A stretch of 46,376 nt of DNA from an uncultured Mucilaginibacter sp. (GTDB lineage: Bacteria > Bacteroidota > Bacteroidia > Sphingobacteriales > Sphingobacteriaceae). The notes beneath the pieces are model-generated. The model was not told where the DNA came from and ran no database searches. It saw only the letters and a list, made by a program, of their open reading frames with translations. The stretch covers positions 1-46,376 of the forward strand of contig NZ_CAMLHX010000030.1 in NCBI RefSeq assembly GCF_946479965.1, in the 5' to 3' direction. This document shows, piece after piece, positions 1-9,643 of this stretch; the stretch's first letter is position 1; each line of letters starts with the position of its first letter. Both the position numbers and the translations under genes were made by a program.

Positions 1-3000
1 TGCGGGAAATCAAACGTAGTTGATGCCATCCGCTGGGTGTTGGGCGAGCAGAGTACCCGCATGTTGCGGTCGGAGAAGATGGACAACGTGATCTTTAACG
101 GCACTAAAAGTCGTAAAGCTGCTAATCTTGCCGAGGTATCCTTAACTTTTGATAACACCAAAAACATCCTCCCTATTGAATATTCGCAGGTTACTTTAAC
201 CCGCAAGCTGTACCGCAGCGGCGAAAGCGAGTACCGTTTAAATGATGTGCAATGCCGGTTAAAAGACATTACCGATCTGTTTCTGGATACCGGTGTCGGC
301 TCAGATTCGTACGCGATAATTGAGCTGCGTATGATAGAAGAGATCATTTCCAACAAAGAAGGGTCTCGTCGTAATTTGTTTGAAGAAGCATCAGGCATTT
401 CTAAATATAAGCTCCGTAAAAAACAGACATTTAACAAGTTAAAAGATACGGAAGCTGATCTGGAGCGTGTAGAGGATTTGCTGTTTGAGATCCAGAAGAA
501 TCTGAAGATGTTGGAGAATCAGGCTAAGAAAACCGAGCGGTATTACAGGTTAAAAGAGGAATACAAAACGCTAAGTATTAAACTCGCCTCCTTCCGGCTG
601 GCTTCATTTGCTGAATCATTAGGCAGCATTGAGGCAAAGGAGTTAAAACAACGGGAAGAAAAAACAGGTATAACAGCGCAGATGGATACGCTGGAAGCTG
701 ATGTGCAAAAACAGAAACTGGAAAGCGTTACCAAAGAGAAAAACCTGTCCATACAGCAAAAAGCAACCAATGAATTTGTCGGGAAGATCCGCGCTTACGA
801 GAGTGAGAAAAAGATAAAGAACGAGCAGCTTAAATTTCAGCAGGATAAAGAGAGCCGCTTAAACGAAGAACTTGACCGCGACCGAAAACAGATGGATCAT
901 GTGTTGTATAACATTAAGCGGTTATCTGAAGAAAAGGCGCAGGAAGATGAAAATCTTAAAACCGTAACTGAAAAAGTAGCCGAACTAAAATCGCTTGCTG
1001 ATGATATCCGCATTGAACAAACCGCGGCGCGGAATGAGCTAAATGAGTTAAATAACATCAACAACAGCCTGCAAAATCAGGTTTATAAGGCCGAAAAAGA
1101 TATTGACATCTTGCAGATCCAGGAGCAGGCATTGGAGCAGGAAAGCCAGCGTAACATGGACGATGCCAGTAACAAAACGGTCGAACTCTCCCACTTTAAC
1201 GAGGTAGTTGCCGATCTGGAGTTGCGTGCCGAAAAACTGGAAGCAGAAGTAGCACAGGAAGTTGAAAGAGAAACAGCTTTGCAACAGCAGATAGCTGTTA
1301 CAGATGAAGAGCTAACAATCCTCAAGGAAAAGATAACAACCGAAAGCCGCAAGCTGGATGCCAAACAAAACGAGTATAACCTTACCAAAAGTTTGGTGGA
1401 TAACCTGGAAGGTTTCCCTGAATCCATTCGTTTTCTTAAAAACAACAGCGATTGGGTAAAGAACGTGCCCCTATTCAGCGATGTTTTATTTTGCCGCGAA
1501 CAATATCGCGTAGCTATAGAAAACTACCTGGAGCCGCTAATGAACCATTATGTGGTTGATACTTATGATGATGCTATAAAGGCGGTTAATCTGCTAAGCA
1601 GCGCTTCGCGCGGCAGGGCGCAGTTTTTTATATTGAGCAATTATGCTGATGATGCCGAGATAATTCAGTTTAAAGAGGGCGTTAACGGCACACGTATACC
1701 TGCTTTGAACGTAACTGAGGTTGAGAAAAAATATCAGCCGCTTTGTAAGCACTTGCTAAAAAATGTTTACCTGGTAAACGATGAGGCCGAACTAAACAAC
1801 AGTGTGCTGCCGGAAGGCGTTGTGCTGTTAGCGCAAAGTGGCAAGTTCAGCAAAACCAAATATACAATGGCGGGCGGTTCGGTAGGGCTGTTTGAGGGTA
1901 AACGAATTGGTCGTGCTAAGAATTTGGAGAACCTGGCTAAAGAGATAAAAGGCCTTGATATTGATCTGTTTGAACTTAAAACCCGCGCTAATGAGCTACA
2001 AACGCGCTCTGCAGATCTAAAAGCCGCAGGTAAAGCCGCGCTGGTAAAACAAAAGCAGGAAGAACTTAACCGTTTAACCACAGAATTGATCACCGTTAGA
2101 ACCCGCCGCGAGCAATATGAAACTTTTATTGAAACCAGTCTTAACCGCAAGGATGATATTGCTAAAAGAATAGCCGGCATAAGAGAAGAAATGGCAGGCC
2201 TACAACCCCTATTGATTGAGCTTAAAGAACGGAAACAAGCGCAAAGTGAGTTATTGTTGGATAAGCAAGCCGCCTTTAACGAAGTGAACGAGGCGGTAAC
2301 AGTACATGCCAATGCTTATAATCAGGAAAACATACGCTTTCATCAGCAGCAAAATAAGGTTGCAGGCTTAATTAAAGATCTTGAATACAGAGATACACAG
2401 CAGGAAAGCTTAGAAGGCCGCATACGTCAAAACAGCGCGGAACTGGAAAAGGTTAAAGAAGCTATACAACAACATTTGCAGCATTCCGACCTGTCAGACG
2501 ACACATTGCTCGAAATGTACACCCAAAAGGATGATCTTGAAAAAGCCACCCAGGAAGCTGAGCGCGAATACTACGAACTGCGTGGCAAAATAACCGAAGC
2601 CGAGGAAGTAATAGGCACATTAAGGCGCAAAAAAGAAAACACTGAAGTTATTGAAGCGGAGCTGCGCGATAAGCGTAACAACCTGCGTATCGAGTTAAAT
2701 GCATTGAAAGAACGACTGTCGGTAGAGTTTAATGTGGATATTCAGGACCTGCCCGAGAATGAAACGGCCGCCGATGAGGACGAAACCGAACTGCGCGCAC
2801 GTACCGAGAAGCTAAAAAATCAGCTGGATGATTTTGGGGCCATTAACCCAATGGCTGTTGAAGCTTATAATGAGATGAATGAACGCTACAAGTTTATTCA
2901 GAACCAGAAAAAAGACCTGGCCGAAGCCAAAGCCTCCCTCCTTTCAACCATAAAAGAGATTGACGATACCGCACGCGAAAAATTTATGCATGCATTTACC

Positions 3001-3441
3001 TTGGTTCGCGACAACTTTATTCATGTTTTCCGGTCATTGTTCAATGAAGAAGACTCCTGCGACCTGGTACTGTCTGATCCGCAAAACCCGTTAGAATCTG
3101 ACATTGATATCATCGCCAAACCAAAAGGTAAAAGGCCATTATCTATTAACCAGTTATCAGGCGGCGAGAAAACACTTACTGCTACCGCCATCCTGTTTTC
3201 GCTTTACCTGTTAAAACCTGCTCCGTTCTGTATTTTTGACGAGGTTGACGCGCCGCTTGATGACACCAATATTGATAAATTCAATAACATCATCCGCAAA
3301 TTCTCCGATCAGTCGCAGTTCATCATCGTGTCGCATAATAAAAGAACCATTGCCAGCACCGATATAATATACGGCGTAACAATGGTTGAACAGGGAATTT
3401 CTCGTGTTGTACCTGTTGATATCAGGCAACTTGCCGATTAA
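1..3441 (+). CDS. smc: Chromosome segregation protein SMC (5' partial)
   Basis: The reading frame is open from the first base and begins inside the Walker A motif (CGKSN followed by VVDAIRWVLGEQS), so roughly 35 N-terminal residues lie outside the window; 1146 residues are visible. SMC dimers hold and compact DNA with ScpA/ScpB for chromosome segregation. Visible domains in order are the N-terminal ATPase half, a long coiled coil, a hinge domain at about nt 1410-1870 (FPESIRFL to GGSVGLFEGKRIG), a second coiled coil, and the C-terminal ATPase half with the ABC signature LSGGEK near nt 3153 and Walker B/D-loop FCIFDEVDAPLD. The length fits a full bacterial SMC of about 1180 residues. The first in-frame ATG (nt 37) is internal, not the start. 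The gene is convergent with the next one, with only 4 nt between the stops. Confidence 0.97.
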   Translation, partial: CGKSNVVDAIRWVLGEQSTRMLRSEKMDNVIFNGTKSRKAANLAEVSLTFDNTKNILPIEYSQVTLTRKLYRSGESEYRLNDVQCRLKDITDLFLDTGVGSDSYAIIELRMIEEIISNKEGSRRNLFEEASGISKYKLRKKQTFNKLKDTEADLERVEDLLFEIQKNLKMLENQAKKTERYYRLKEEYKTLSIKLASFRLASFAESLGSIEAKELKQREEKTGITAQMDTLEADVQKQKLESVTKEKNLSIQQKATNEFVGKIRAYESEKKIKNEQLKFQQDKESRLNEELDRDRKQMDHVLYNIKRLSEEKAQEDENLKTVTEKVAELKSLADDIRIEQTAARNELNELNNINNSLQNQVYKAEKDIDILQIQEQALEQESQRNMDDASNKTVELSHFNEVVADLELRAEKLEAEVAQEVERETALQQQIAVTDEELTILKEKITTESRKLDAKQNEYNLTKSLVDNLEGFPESIRFLKNNSDWVKNVPLFSDVLFCREQYRVAIENYLEPLMNHYVVDTYDDAIKAVNLLSSASRGRAQFFILSNYADDAEIIQFKEGVNGTRIPALNVTEVEKKYQPLCKHLLKNVYLVNDEAELNNSVLPEGVVLLAQSGKFSKTKYTMAGGSVGLFEGKRIGRAKNLENLAKEIKGLDIDLFELKTRANELQTRSADLKAAGKAALVKQKQEELNRLTTELITVRTRREQYETFIETSLNRKDDIAKRIAGIREEMAGLQPLLIELKERKQAQSELLLDKQAAFNEVNEAVTVHANAYNQENIRFHQQQNKVAGLIKDLEYRDTQQESLEGRIRQNSAELEKVKEAIQQHLQHSDLSDDTLLEMYTQKDDLEKATQEAEREYYELRGKITEAEEVIGTLRRKKENTEVIEAELRDKRNNLRIELNALKERLSVEFNVDIQDLPENETAADEDETELRARTEKLKNQLDDFGAINPMAVEAYNEMNERYKFIQNQKKDLAEAKASLLSTIKEIDDTAREKFMHAFTLVRDNFIHVFRSLFNEEDSCDLVLSDPQNPLESDIDIIAKPKGKRPLSINQLSGGEKTLTATAILFSLYLLKPAPFCIFDEVDAPLDDTNIDKFNNIIRKFSDQSQFIIVSHNKRTIASTDIIYGVTMVEQGISRVVPVDIRQLAD

Positions 3442-3445
3442 ATGC

Positions 3446-4987
3446 TTATTTAAGCTTTAATGGCTTGTCATATATCATCCCGCTGAATTGGCCGGCATCC
3501 AAGGTTTTTCCAGCTATTGCAGCCTGCTCTATAGAAAACGTTTTTCGTGGTTGGGAAACGCCCTGAACCTGAAGCTTCGTATCATCGAAAGTTCTGGTGT
3601 TAACATAATTGAGAGCATATTTTAATAAGGTTTCATTGGGGTCGCCAAAATCATGCGTTACGTCGTCAAAATCTTCCTTTCCGGGGTAGTCTGCCGTTCC
3701 GGGTTTCATCCCGGTATAATACCCACCCTTACCCTGCGAATTTTTTGTTTCAAACTCCGGGATGTACATCTCATATTTACCTATTTTTATATCAAAAAAA
3801 CCTACTGGTTTACCGTAGGTTGTTGTTCCTATCAGCTTAACTTCTAATTGCGGTATTAAATTATTGATAACCAATTCGCTTGCAGAAGCGGTTCCTCCAC
3901 CAACAATAAATAATACTTTGTCTATAGCACTAAGCGGCCCTCGTTTTGAAAACTTTACAATGTTACCCGCAACGGTATAATCAAACTGCGCATAATTATA
4001 TATCGTATTATTACTAGGATCCCGGCGTACCTGGTTTTTTAATACGCTGGCCCGTCCGTTTTTTAGAATGTCATTAAAATAAGTGCCATACATAACATCG
4101 TAATTTCTTGATGCGGGAACGATCAAATTACTCAGATATTCCGCGGTTGAAACGTAACCACCACCGTTGTATCTGAGATCAACCACCAAGCTGTTAACGT
4201 GATTGGCAGCGAAATAGCTGAATACTTCGTCTAACTTTGGCGTAGCGTTTTCTGGTGAAGTAAAGGTGTTGAAAACAAAATAGCCCACTTTACCCCCGTT
4301 AACGGTGCTTAAAACTTTATACGTTATTACCGGATTAGTGATATAGGATGCAGCAGTTAGGTTAACTGTAAAGGTAGTAAGGTCGTCTTTTTGCAACACC
4401 ATTGTTATAGTATTACTGTATGCATAAGCATTAACGACAAACTGAACGTTAGCACCTCCTGACGACGCATCGTATGAAAGATTAGTTCTTCCATTTATTG
4501 ATAATATTTTTTGACCTCTTTTAACACCAGCCAAACCAGCGGCAGAACCCGCATATACGTATTTTACACGCAGGTCGTTTATATCATTATATAAAGGTGC
4601 AAAACCAAAATTACTTTGAGCGCCTCCAAGTTCTGCGGATGTTTGGCCGGCATCAATAAAAGAATATTTTGCTTCGCCAGGCGAAGATGCACTGTACTCA
4701 TAAGGTTTATCGGTAGCGGGATTTATCTTGAATTGGGATATCGCGTTAACCTCCTTTTCAAGGGCTTCAAGATCATTCGTACCTGTGTATGTGCGTGGTT
4801 TAAAATCTGAATATGAAGGGATAGCATCGTACCAATAATAGGCTTCCTTCGCATACAGGTAAACTGAGTCCCGCATCAAATCAAGTGTAGGGCCATTTTT
4901 TGACGGGTCGTCGTTATTGCCTTTTTTGCATGACACAACAATAATTGCAACACCAACTAGCATCGTAAAAGTCAATACTTTTTTCAT
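3446..4987 (-). CDS. S41 family peptidase, lipoprotein (tandem copy 1)
   Basis: This 513-residue protein begins with a lipoprotein signal (hydrophobic stretch then VVSC, Cys at residue 20), so it is probably anchored to an envelope membrane outside the cytoplasm. A PDZ-like segment (VYAGSAAGLAGVKRGQKILSING) precedes an S41 tail-specific peptidase domain. The catalytic pair is intact: Ser368 in TASASE and Lys393 in TYGKPVGF, 25 residues apart as in Tsp/CtpA. LVVDLRYNGGG is the conserved S41 strand. Members of this family cleave unfolded or tagged proteins; the substrate here is unknown. It is a paralogue of the next gene upstream (522 aa), alike over almost the whole length, including the C-terminal GMIYDKPLKLK. 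The start is supported by MKK plus a signal peptide. Intergenic spacing of 82 nt from its paralogue would allow its own promoter. Confidence 0.93.
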   Translation of the reverse strand: MKKVLTFTMLVGVAIIVVSCKKGNNDDPSKNGPTLDLMRDSVYLYAKEAYYWYDAIPSYSDFKPRTYTGTNDLEALEKEVNAISQFKINPATDKPYEYSASSPGEAKYSFIDAGQTSAELGGAQSNFGFAPLYNDINDLRVKYVYAGSAAGLAGVKRGQKILSINGRTNLSYDASSGGANVQFVVNAYAYSNTITMVLQKDDLTTFTVNLTAASYITNPVITYKVLSTVNGGKVGYFVFNTFTSPENATPKLDEVFSYFAANHVNSLVVDLRYNGGGYVSTAEYLSNLIVPASRNYDVMYGTYFNDILKNGRASVLKNQVRRDPSNNTIYNYAQFDYTVAGNIVKFSKRGPLSAIDKVLFIVGGGTASASELVINNLIPQLEVKLIGTTTYGKPVGFFDIKIGKYEMYIPEFETKNSQGKGGYYTGMKPGTADYPGKEDFDDVTHDFGDPNETLLKYALNYVNTRTFDDTKLQVQGVSQPRKTFSIEQAAIAGKTLDAGQFSGMIYDKPLKLK

Positions 4988-5069
4988 AAATTCAGGTCAC
5001 GATTAATTTCATTTTTTTGCTAAAAAGATGATTATACCAGTTTATATCAAGCAAATGCCGATTAAGAAC

Positions 5070-6638
5070 TTATTTTAGTTTCAGCGGCTTATCATAGATC
5101 ATACCGCTGAATTTGCCTCCATCAAGTGCCCGTGCGGCATCAGCTGATTGTTCTAAAGAGAAAGTTACTATTTTGCTTGTGCTTAACACCTGTTGCTGAG
5201 GCGTTGAAAATGTACCGTATTTAACATAATTTAAAGCTTGTTTCAATAAGTTCTCTTCAGGGTCTCCGAAATCATGGGTAACATCGTCCGACGCCTTTTT
5301 GCCGTTATAGGTTGCAGATTGAGGTTCCATACCGGTGTAGTACCCACCCTGAGCCAACGAGTTTTTTGTTTCAAATTCAGGGATATACATCTCATATTTA
5401 TTTATTCTGATATCAAAAAAGCCCACCGGTTTGCCATAAGTAGTTGAACCTATCAGCATAACGTTTACTACGGGGCGTAAATTATTGATAACCAACTCAC
5501 TGGCAGATGCGGTACCACTACCTACTATAAAAAATACATTGTTTATATTATTGAGTGAGCCTTTTTTTGAAAACGAAACCGCGTTGCCTGTTACAGTGTA
5601 GTCAAATTGCGTATAATTGTACTTTTGATTAGTGGCGGGATCGCGGCGTACCTGGTTTGCCAATATCTTAGCCTTTCCGCTGGTTAAAATATCATTAAAA
5701 TAAGTGCTGTACATCAATGTATTGTTCTTTGCCGCAGGCACAATTAAATTACTTAAATACTCGGCAGTAGATACATAGCCACCACCATTGTAACGCAGGT
5801 CAACCACCAGATCAGTTACACCGTTTGATGAAAAGTAGTTAAAAGCTTCGTCAAGTTTAGCGCTGGCGTTAGTGGGCGAAGTAAATGAATTAAACACAAA
5901 GTAACCTACCTTACGCCCATTGCCTGTATCAATTACTTTATAGGCAATTACGGGGTTTGTAGTATACGGGCTAGCGGTTATAGTAGTTGTAAAACGGGTA
6001 AGGTCTGGCCTTTCTAAAATTAATGTTATAGTACTACTATAAAAAAAGGCGTTTACAACAAATTGTGTACGCGTGCCGCCGTTATCATATGAAATGTTAC
6101 TGTTGCCATTTACTGAGATAACTTTATAGCCTCTTTTTATACCCGCTAATGCAGCTGCGGAGCCAGCATACACATATTTTATTCGTAGATCTTCTGTAGC
6201 TATATACAAAGGCGCAAAACCAAAATCGCTCTGTGCTCCACCCAATTCAGATGATGTTTCACCGCCGTCAATAAAAGAGTACTTTGCCTCACCGGGAGAT
6301 GGTTCATAATATTCATAAGGTTTTCCTGTCGCTGGATTGATCTTATATTGCGATATGGCATTCACCTCTTTTGTTAAAACATCCAAATCATTAGTGCCGG
6401 TAAAGCCTCGCGGTTTAAAAACGGCAGAATCAGGCAAACCATCATACCAATAATAAGCTTCCTTAGCATATAGAAAAACCGAATCACGCATCAGATCAAA
6501 AGCAGATGGTTTAACAACAACTGGTACCACCGGAGTCGGTGTTGGTGTTGGTGTTGGGTCGGGTTCAGGACTATTCTTTTTGCATGATATAGCAGCAAAT
6601 ATTGTAAGTATCGTTAGCAAAGTCAATATTTTCTTCAT
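5070..6638 (-). CDS. S41 family peptidase, lipoprotein (tandem copy 2)
   Basis: A 522-residue paralogue of the adjacent S41 gene. It has a lipoprotein signal (AAISC, Cys at residue 19) followed by a Pro/Thr-rich linker (PTPTPTPTP then VVPVVV) that the neighbouring copy lacks. After the linker both copies start the same module (DLMRDSV.LYAKEAYYWYD). The PDZ-like segment and S41 domain are intact, with Ser378 (TASASE) and Lys403 (TYGKPVGF) as the catalytic dyad. It is probably an envelope-anchored protease. It is transcribed on the same strand as, and 22 nt downstream of, the HAD-like gene, so it may be the distal end of that operon. The tandem arrangement points to a local gene duplication followed by divergence of the N-terminal linker. 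Confidence 0.93.
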   Translation of the reverse strand: MKKILTLLTILTIFAAISCKKNSPEPDPTPTPTPTPVVPVVVKPSAFDLMRDSVFLYAKEAYYWYDGLPDSAVFKPRGFTGTNDLDVLTKEVNAISQYKINPATGKPYEYYEPSPGEAKYSFIDGGETSSELGGAQSDFGFAPLYIATEDLRIKYVYAGSAAALAGIKRGYKVISVNGNSNISYDNGGTRTQFVVNAFFYSSTITLILERPDLTRFTTTITASPYTTNPVIAYKVIDTGNGRKVGYFVFNSFTSPTNASAKLDEAFNYFSSNGVTDLVVDLRYNGGGYVSTAEYLSNLIVPAAKNNTLMYSTYFNDILTSGKAKILANQVRRDPATNQKYNYTQFDYTVTGNAVSFSKKGSLNNINNVFFIVGSGTASASELVINNLRPVVNVMLIGSTTYGKPVGFFDIRINKYEMYIPEFETKNSLAQGGYYTGMEPQSATYNGKKASDDVTHDFGDPEENLLKQALNYVKYGTFSTPQQQVLSTSKIVTFSLEQSADAARALDGGKFSGMIYDKPLKLK

Positions 6639-6661
6639 GAAAATGTAAGTTAGGATTAATT

Positions 6662-7279
6662 TTAATTATTTGCTAAAAAGGCGTTTACGTCTGTATATTC
6701 AAATCCAATGGCTTCGGCGCATAAGCTATCAACGTTTGTTGCTCCTACCATCATTATATCCCGTCTGTTTAAATTATGTTCTTTTATTAGTAGCTCTATA
6801 GCATCAGTTTCAGGTTTTGGCTTGCTTTCATATGTAAAATAACATATCAAATAAGGCTCCAGGCCGTTCCACTCTGTTTGCTTTATCTTGTTAAGTTGTT
6901 GCTGTGTATTCCCGTTAGTAACAATGAATATCTTTTTACGGTCAACCACAATTTCCTGTAACAGGTTTAAAACGTTTTTGTAGACCAATAATTTAAGCGG
7001 AAGTTTAGCGGTCAATAGCAAATGCTCAAAACTCTGCCGGTATTTCTCGTCAATGCCCAACTTTTCTTTTACGCGATCAAAAACAACTTCATTACCTTCC
7101 TCTAAATACGTAGCTACCATTAAATCGGTTGTTGTCTTCGCATCAACCAGATCTGTATATTCTATCGCACTTGCAAACAAGTAATAAACCTGGAACAAGT
7201 AATCCTTTTCAGGATATATAACATTATCTAATTCAAATATAAACGCAGTTTTTCGCTTATCTATATCGTTATAAGTCAT
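6662..7279 (-). CDS. HAD-fold protein, probable pseudoenzyme
   Basis: This 205-residue protein has the layout of a haloacid dehalogenase (HAD) superfamily phosphatase: hydrophobic strand plus motif I near residues 13-20, an alpha-helical cap, motif II (IVTNGN), motif III Lys (SKPKPE) and motif IV near residues 178-184. Two catalytic positions are replaced. Motif I reads FELDNV, so the nucleophilic Asp is Glu16 (Asp18 is kept), and motif IV reads VGATNVD, so the first acidic residue is Ala180 (Asp184 is kept). In the HAD family the motif I Asp forms the phospho-aspartyl intermediate, so classical phosphatase activity is unlikely; a binding or regulatory role is an inference. Its start overlaps the end of the preceding gene by 11 nt, which implies translational coupling with that small protein. 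Confidence 0.8.
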   Translation of the reverse strand: MTYNDIDKRKTAFIFELDNVIYPEKDYLFQVYYLFASAIEYTDLVDAKTTTDLMVATYLEEGNEVVFDRVKEKLGIDEKYRQSFEHLLLTAKLPLKLLVYKNVLNLLQEIVVDRKKIFIVTNGNTQQQLNKIKQTEWNGLEPYLICYFTYESKPKPETDAIELLIKEHNLNRRDIMMVGATNVDSLCAEAIGFEYTDVNAFLANN

Positions 7280-7580
7280 TTTCTACAAATTGTATCTCAA
7301 TGCCGTATTCTACAAACAATTGCATTGCAGGTTGTAAGGCGCTATATTCCCGTGTGTTTAACGCATAAACAGCGTCAACATTGTTGTCTAAACAAAAAGT
7401 AAGTATTTGATGAGGGTATGCCACAGCTTCCGGATGAGGCAATTTCATTATCATCCCGTTTTTAAGCATAACGGCAGGCACATCATTAAAATCGCCCATT
7501 ATTACCGTTTGATCCGCTAATTCACTTTTAAGGCGATGTGCCTTTGCCGACAAGGCTTCTGTTATTAAAATATTCGCCAT
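7269..7580 (-). CDS. Small protein resembling a pre-ATP-grasp domain
   Basis: A 103-residue protein with no firm family assignment. It opens with [21 protein letters not shown], a beta strand and helix that look like the N-terminal nucleotide-fold domain that precedes the ATP-grasp domain in CarB/PylC-like ligases, but no ATP-grasp domain follows. No signal peptide or membrane helix is seen. It sits between a LolD-type ATPase gene, whose stop shares one base with this ATG, and a HAD-like gene that overlaps its end by 11 nt, so all three are probably translated from one message. ATP-grasp and HAD proteins sometimes occur together, which makes a reduced two-component remnant possible. That is inference; function is unknown. 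Confidence 0.7.
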   Translation of the reverse strand: MANILITEALSAKAHRLKSELADQTVIMGDFNDVPAVMLKNGMIMKLPHPEAVAYPHQILTFCLDNNVDAVYALNTREYSALQPAMQLFVEYGIEIQFVENDL

Positions 7581-8239
7581 TAAGCCAATTGCTCAATTAA
7601 ACCATCTTTCATAAAAACCTTACGGTCTGATATATCAGCCAGTTCCTCATTATGGGTAACAATGATAAAGGTTTGCTCAAATTCTTTACGCAACTTAACA
7701 AACAGCTCGTGCAATTCGCGCGCGTTGTTGGAGTCAAGATTCCCAGATGGTTCATCAGCAAAAATTAAAGCCGGCTTATTGATCAATGCCCGGGCAACAG
7801 CAACACGTTGCTGCTCACCGCCTGATAGCTGATTAGGTTTGTGGTTTATCCTGGAACTAAGCCCTAGCATATCCAGTAACTCTTTTGCGCGTTTTTCGGC
7901 CTGTGCTTTAGGTGTACCGGCTATAAACGCCGGGATGCAAACATTTTCAAGCGCATCAAACTCGGCCAGCAGATGATGAAACTGGAAGATAAATCCGATC
8001 TGGCGGTTTCTAAAGTCGCTTAGTTTTTTATTGTTTAACTTATTAAGCTCCACTCCGTTTATAAACAATTGTCCCGAGTCGGGTTTGTCCAACGTACCCA
8101 AAATATTCAGCAGGGTACTCTTACCCGCACCTGATGCGCCAACAATGGTAACTATTTCGCTTTTTTGTACTTCAATATCAACTCCTTTTAATATCTGGAG
8201 TTGCCCATATGCCTTGTGAATGGCAGTTGCTTTTAACAT
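7580..8239 (-). CDS. lolD: ABC transporter ATP-binding protein, LolD-like
   Basis: A 219-residue ABC ATPase of the MacB/LolD type. Walker [10 protein letters not shown] lies at residues 34-42, the Q-loop near IGFIFQFHH, the signature LSGGE at 138-142, Walker B ending ADEP at 161-164, and the switch His in IIVTHNEE. LolD powers release of lipoproteins from the inner membrane with LolC/LolE; the same subfamily also includes MacB and FtsE-like exporters. No permease gene is adjacent, so the partner must be encoded elsewhere and the exact transporter cannot be settled. It is the first gene of a compact minus-strand group with the small protein and HAD-like genes. It is divergent from sucC. Confidence 0.88.
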   Translation of the reverse strand: MLKATAIHKAYGQLQILKGVDIEVQKSEIVTIVGASGAGKSTLLNILGTLDKPDSGQLFINGVELNKLNNKKLSDFRNRQIGFIFQFHHLLAEFDALENVCIPAFIAGTPKAQAEKRAKELLDMLGLSSRINHKPNQLSGGEQQRVAVARALINKPALIFADEPSGNLDSNNARELHELFVKLRKEFEQTFIIVTHNEELADISDRKVFMKDGLIEQLA

Positions 8240-8401
8240 ATTGCAAAGGTAACGCTTATAAATTAATTATCCTTTTTGGTGATAAGCGCTAAATAATGCA
8301 CAATAACATGCGATTTGTTGATTGTAACAAGCAAATTATGCAAAAAACGCAATTTTTCTTGCCATAAAATTGTAGATTTACCGCAAAATCCGCTTAAAAA
8401 C

Positions 8402-9595
8402 ATGAATATTCACGAGTACCAGGGTAAATCCATACTAAAAAGTTTCGGTGTAAGAGTTCAGGAAGGCATAGTTGCCGATACTGTTGAACAAGCTGTAGAA
8501 GCAGCTAAAAAATTAAAAGAAGATTACAACTCGAGCTGGGTTGTTGTTAAGGCGCAGATACATGCAGGCGGCCGCGGAAAAGGTGGAGGCGTAAAGCTGG
8601 CTAAAAACCTTGATGAGGTTGCAGAAAAAGCCGGCGCTATTTTAGGCATGCAGTTGGTTACCCCTCAAACCGGTCCCGAAGGCAAACTAGTGAGTAAAGT
8701 GTTAGTTGCACAGGATGTTTACTATCCGGGCGAAAGTGAAACCAAAGAATTTTATGTAAGCGTTTTGCTTGACAGAGCTGCGGGCCGCAACATCATTATG
8801 TATTCAACCGAAGGCGGTATGGATATTGAAGAAGTTGCTGAACATACGCCTCATTTGATATTTAAAGAAGAAGTTGACCCGAAAGTTGGTTTGCAAGGTT
8901 TCCAAACCCGCAAAATAGCTTTCAACTTAGGTTTATCCGGAGATGCTTTTAAAGATATGACGAAGTTTATCGCTTCTTTATATAAAGCTTACGAAGCTAC
9001 CGATTCGTCGATGTTTGAGATCAACCCGGTATTAAAAACATCTGACAATAAAATATTAGCCGTTGACGCTAAAGTAAATTTGGACGACAACGCTCTTTAT
9101 CGCCACGCTGATTATGCTGCTATGCGCGATACTGCTGAGGAAGACCCTACCGAAGTTGAAGCAGGCAAATCAAACCTTAACTATGTAAAATTAGACGGTA
9201 ACGTTGGTTGTATGGTTAATGGTGCCGGTTTGGCTATGGCTACCATGGATATCATCAAATTAGCCGGTGGCGAACCTGCTAACTTTTTGGATGTTGGCGG
9301 TACTGCAAACGCCCAAACTGTTAAAGCCGGTTTCAACATTATATTGAGCGATCCGAATGTTAAAGCTATTTTGATCAACATATTTGGTGGCATTGTTCGT
9401 TGCGACCGCGTAGCACAAGGTGTTATTGATGCTTACCAGGAAATTGGTAACATTCCGGTTCCTATCATTGTTCGTTTACAAGGCACAAATGCTAAGGAAG
9501 CAAAGGAACTGATAGACAATTCAGGCCTGAAAGTTTTCTCGGCTATATTATTAAAAGAAGCTGCAGAGAGAGTAAAAGAGGTTTTAGCTAAATAA
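8402..9595 (+). CDS. sucC: Succinate-CoA ligase (ADP-forming) subunit beta
   Basis: The beta subunit of succinyl-CoA synthetase, which couples succinyl-CoA cleavage to nucleotide triphosphate formation in the TCA cycle. The start at 8402 gives MNIHEYQGK, the typical N-terminus, and a 397-residue protein close to the E. coli length (388); a longer in-frame start at 8315 would add 29 residues without family support. The ATP-grasp domain is seen with the glycine-rich GGRGKGGGVKLA and the FEINP motif. The C-terminal CoA-ligase domain has GNVGCMVNGAGLAM and FGGIVRCDRVAQG. The alpha subunit gene sucD is not adjacent in this window. A strong terminator follows the gene. Confidence 0.97.
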   Translation: MNIHEYQGKSILKSFGVRVQEGIVADTVEQAVEAAKKLKEDYNSSWVVVKAQIHAGGRGKGGGVKLAKNLDEVAEKAGAILGMQLVTPQTGPEGKLVSKVLVAQDVYYPGESETKEFYVSVLLDRAAGRNIIMYSTEGGMDIEEVAEHTPHLIFKEEVDPKVGLQGFQTRKIAFNLGLSGDAFKDMTKFIASLYKAYEATDSSMFEINPVLKTSDNKILAVDAKVNLDDNALYRHADYAAMRDTAEEDPTEVEAGKSNLNYVKLDGNVGCMVNGAGLAMATMDIIKLAGGEPANFLDVGGTANAQTVKAGFNIILSDPNVKAILINIFGGIVRCDRVAQGVIDAYQEIGNIPVPIIVRLQGTNAKEAKELIDNSGLKVFSAILLKEAAERVKEVLAK

Positions 9596-9643
9596 GGAAA
9601 GCTAAGCGCCTTGCCGTATAAAAGAACAAGATTATAAAAAATA

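Noticed and set aside
1767..2312. 181-residue minus-strand open frame
   Set aside because: Antisense to the SMC coiled coil; Ser/Leu-rich as expected from the reversed Lys/Glu-rich coding strand.
8315..8401. Upstream extension of sucC
   Set aside because: The conserved N-terminus starts at 8402 and the extra 29 residues have no family support.
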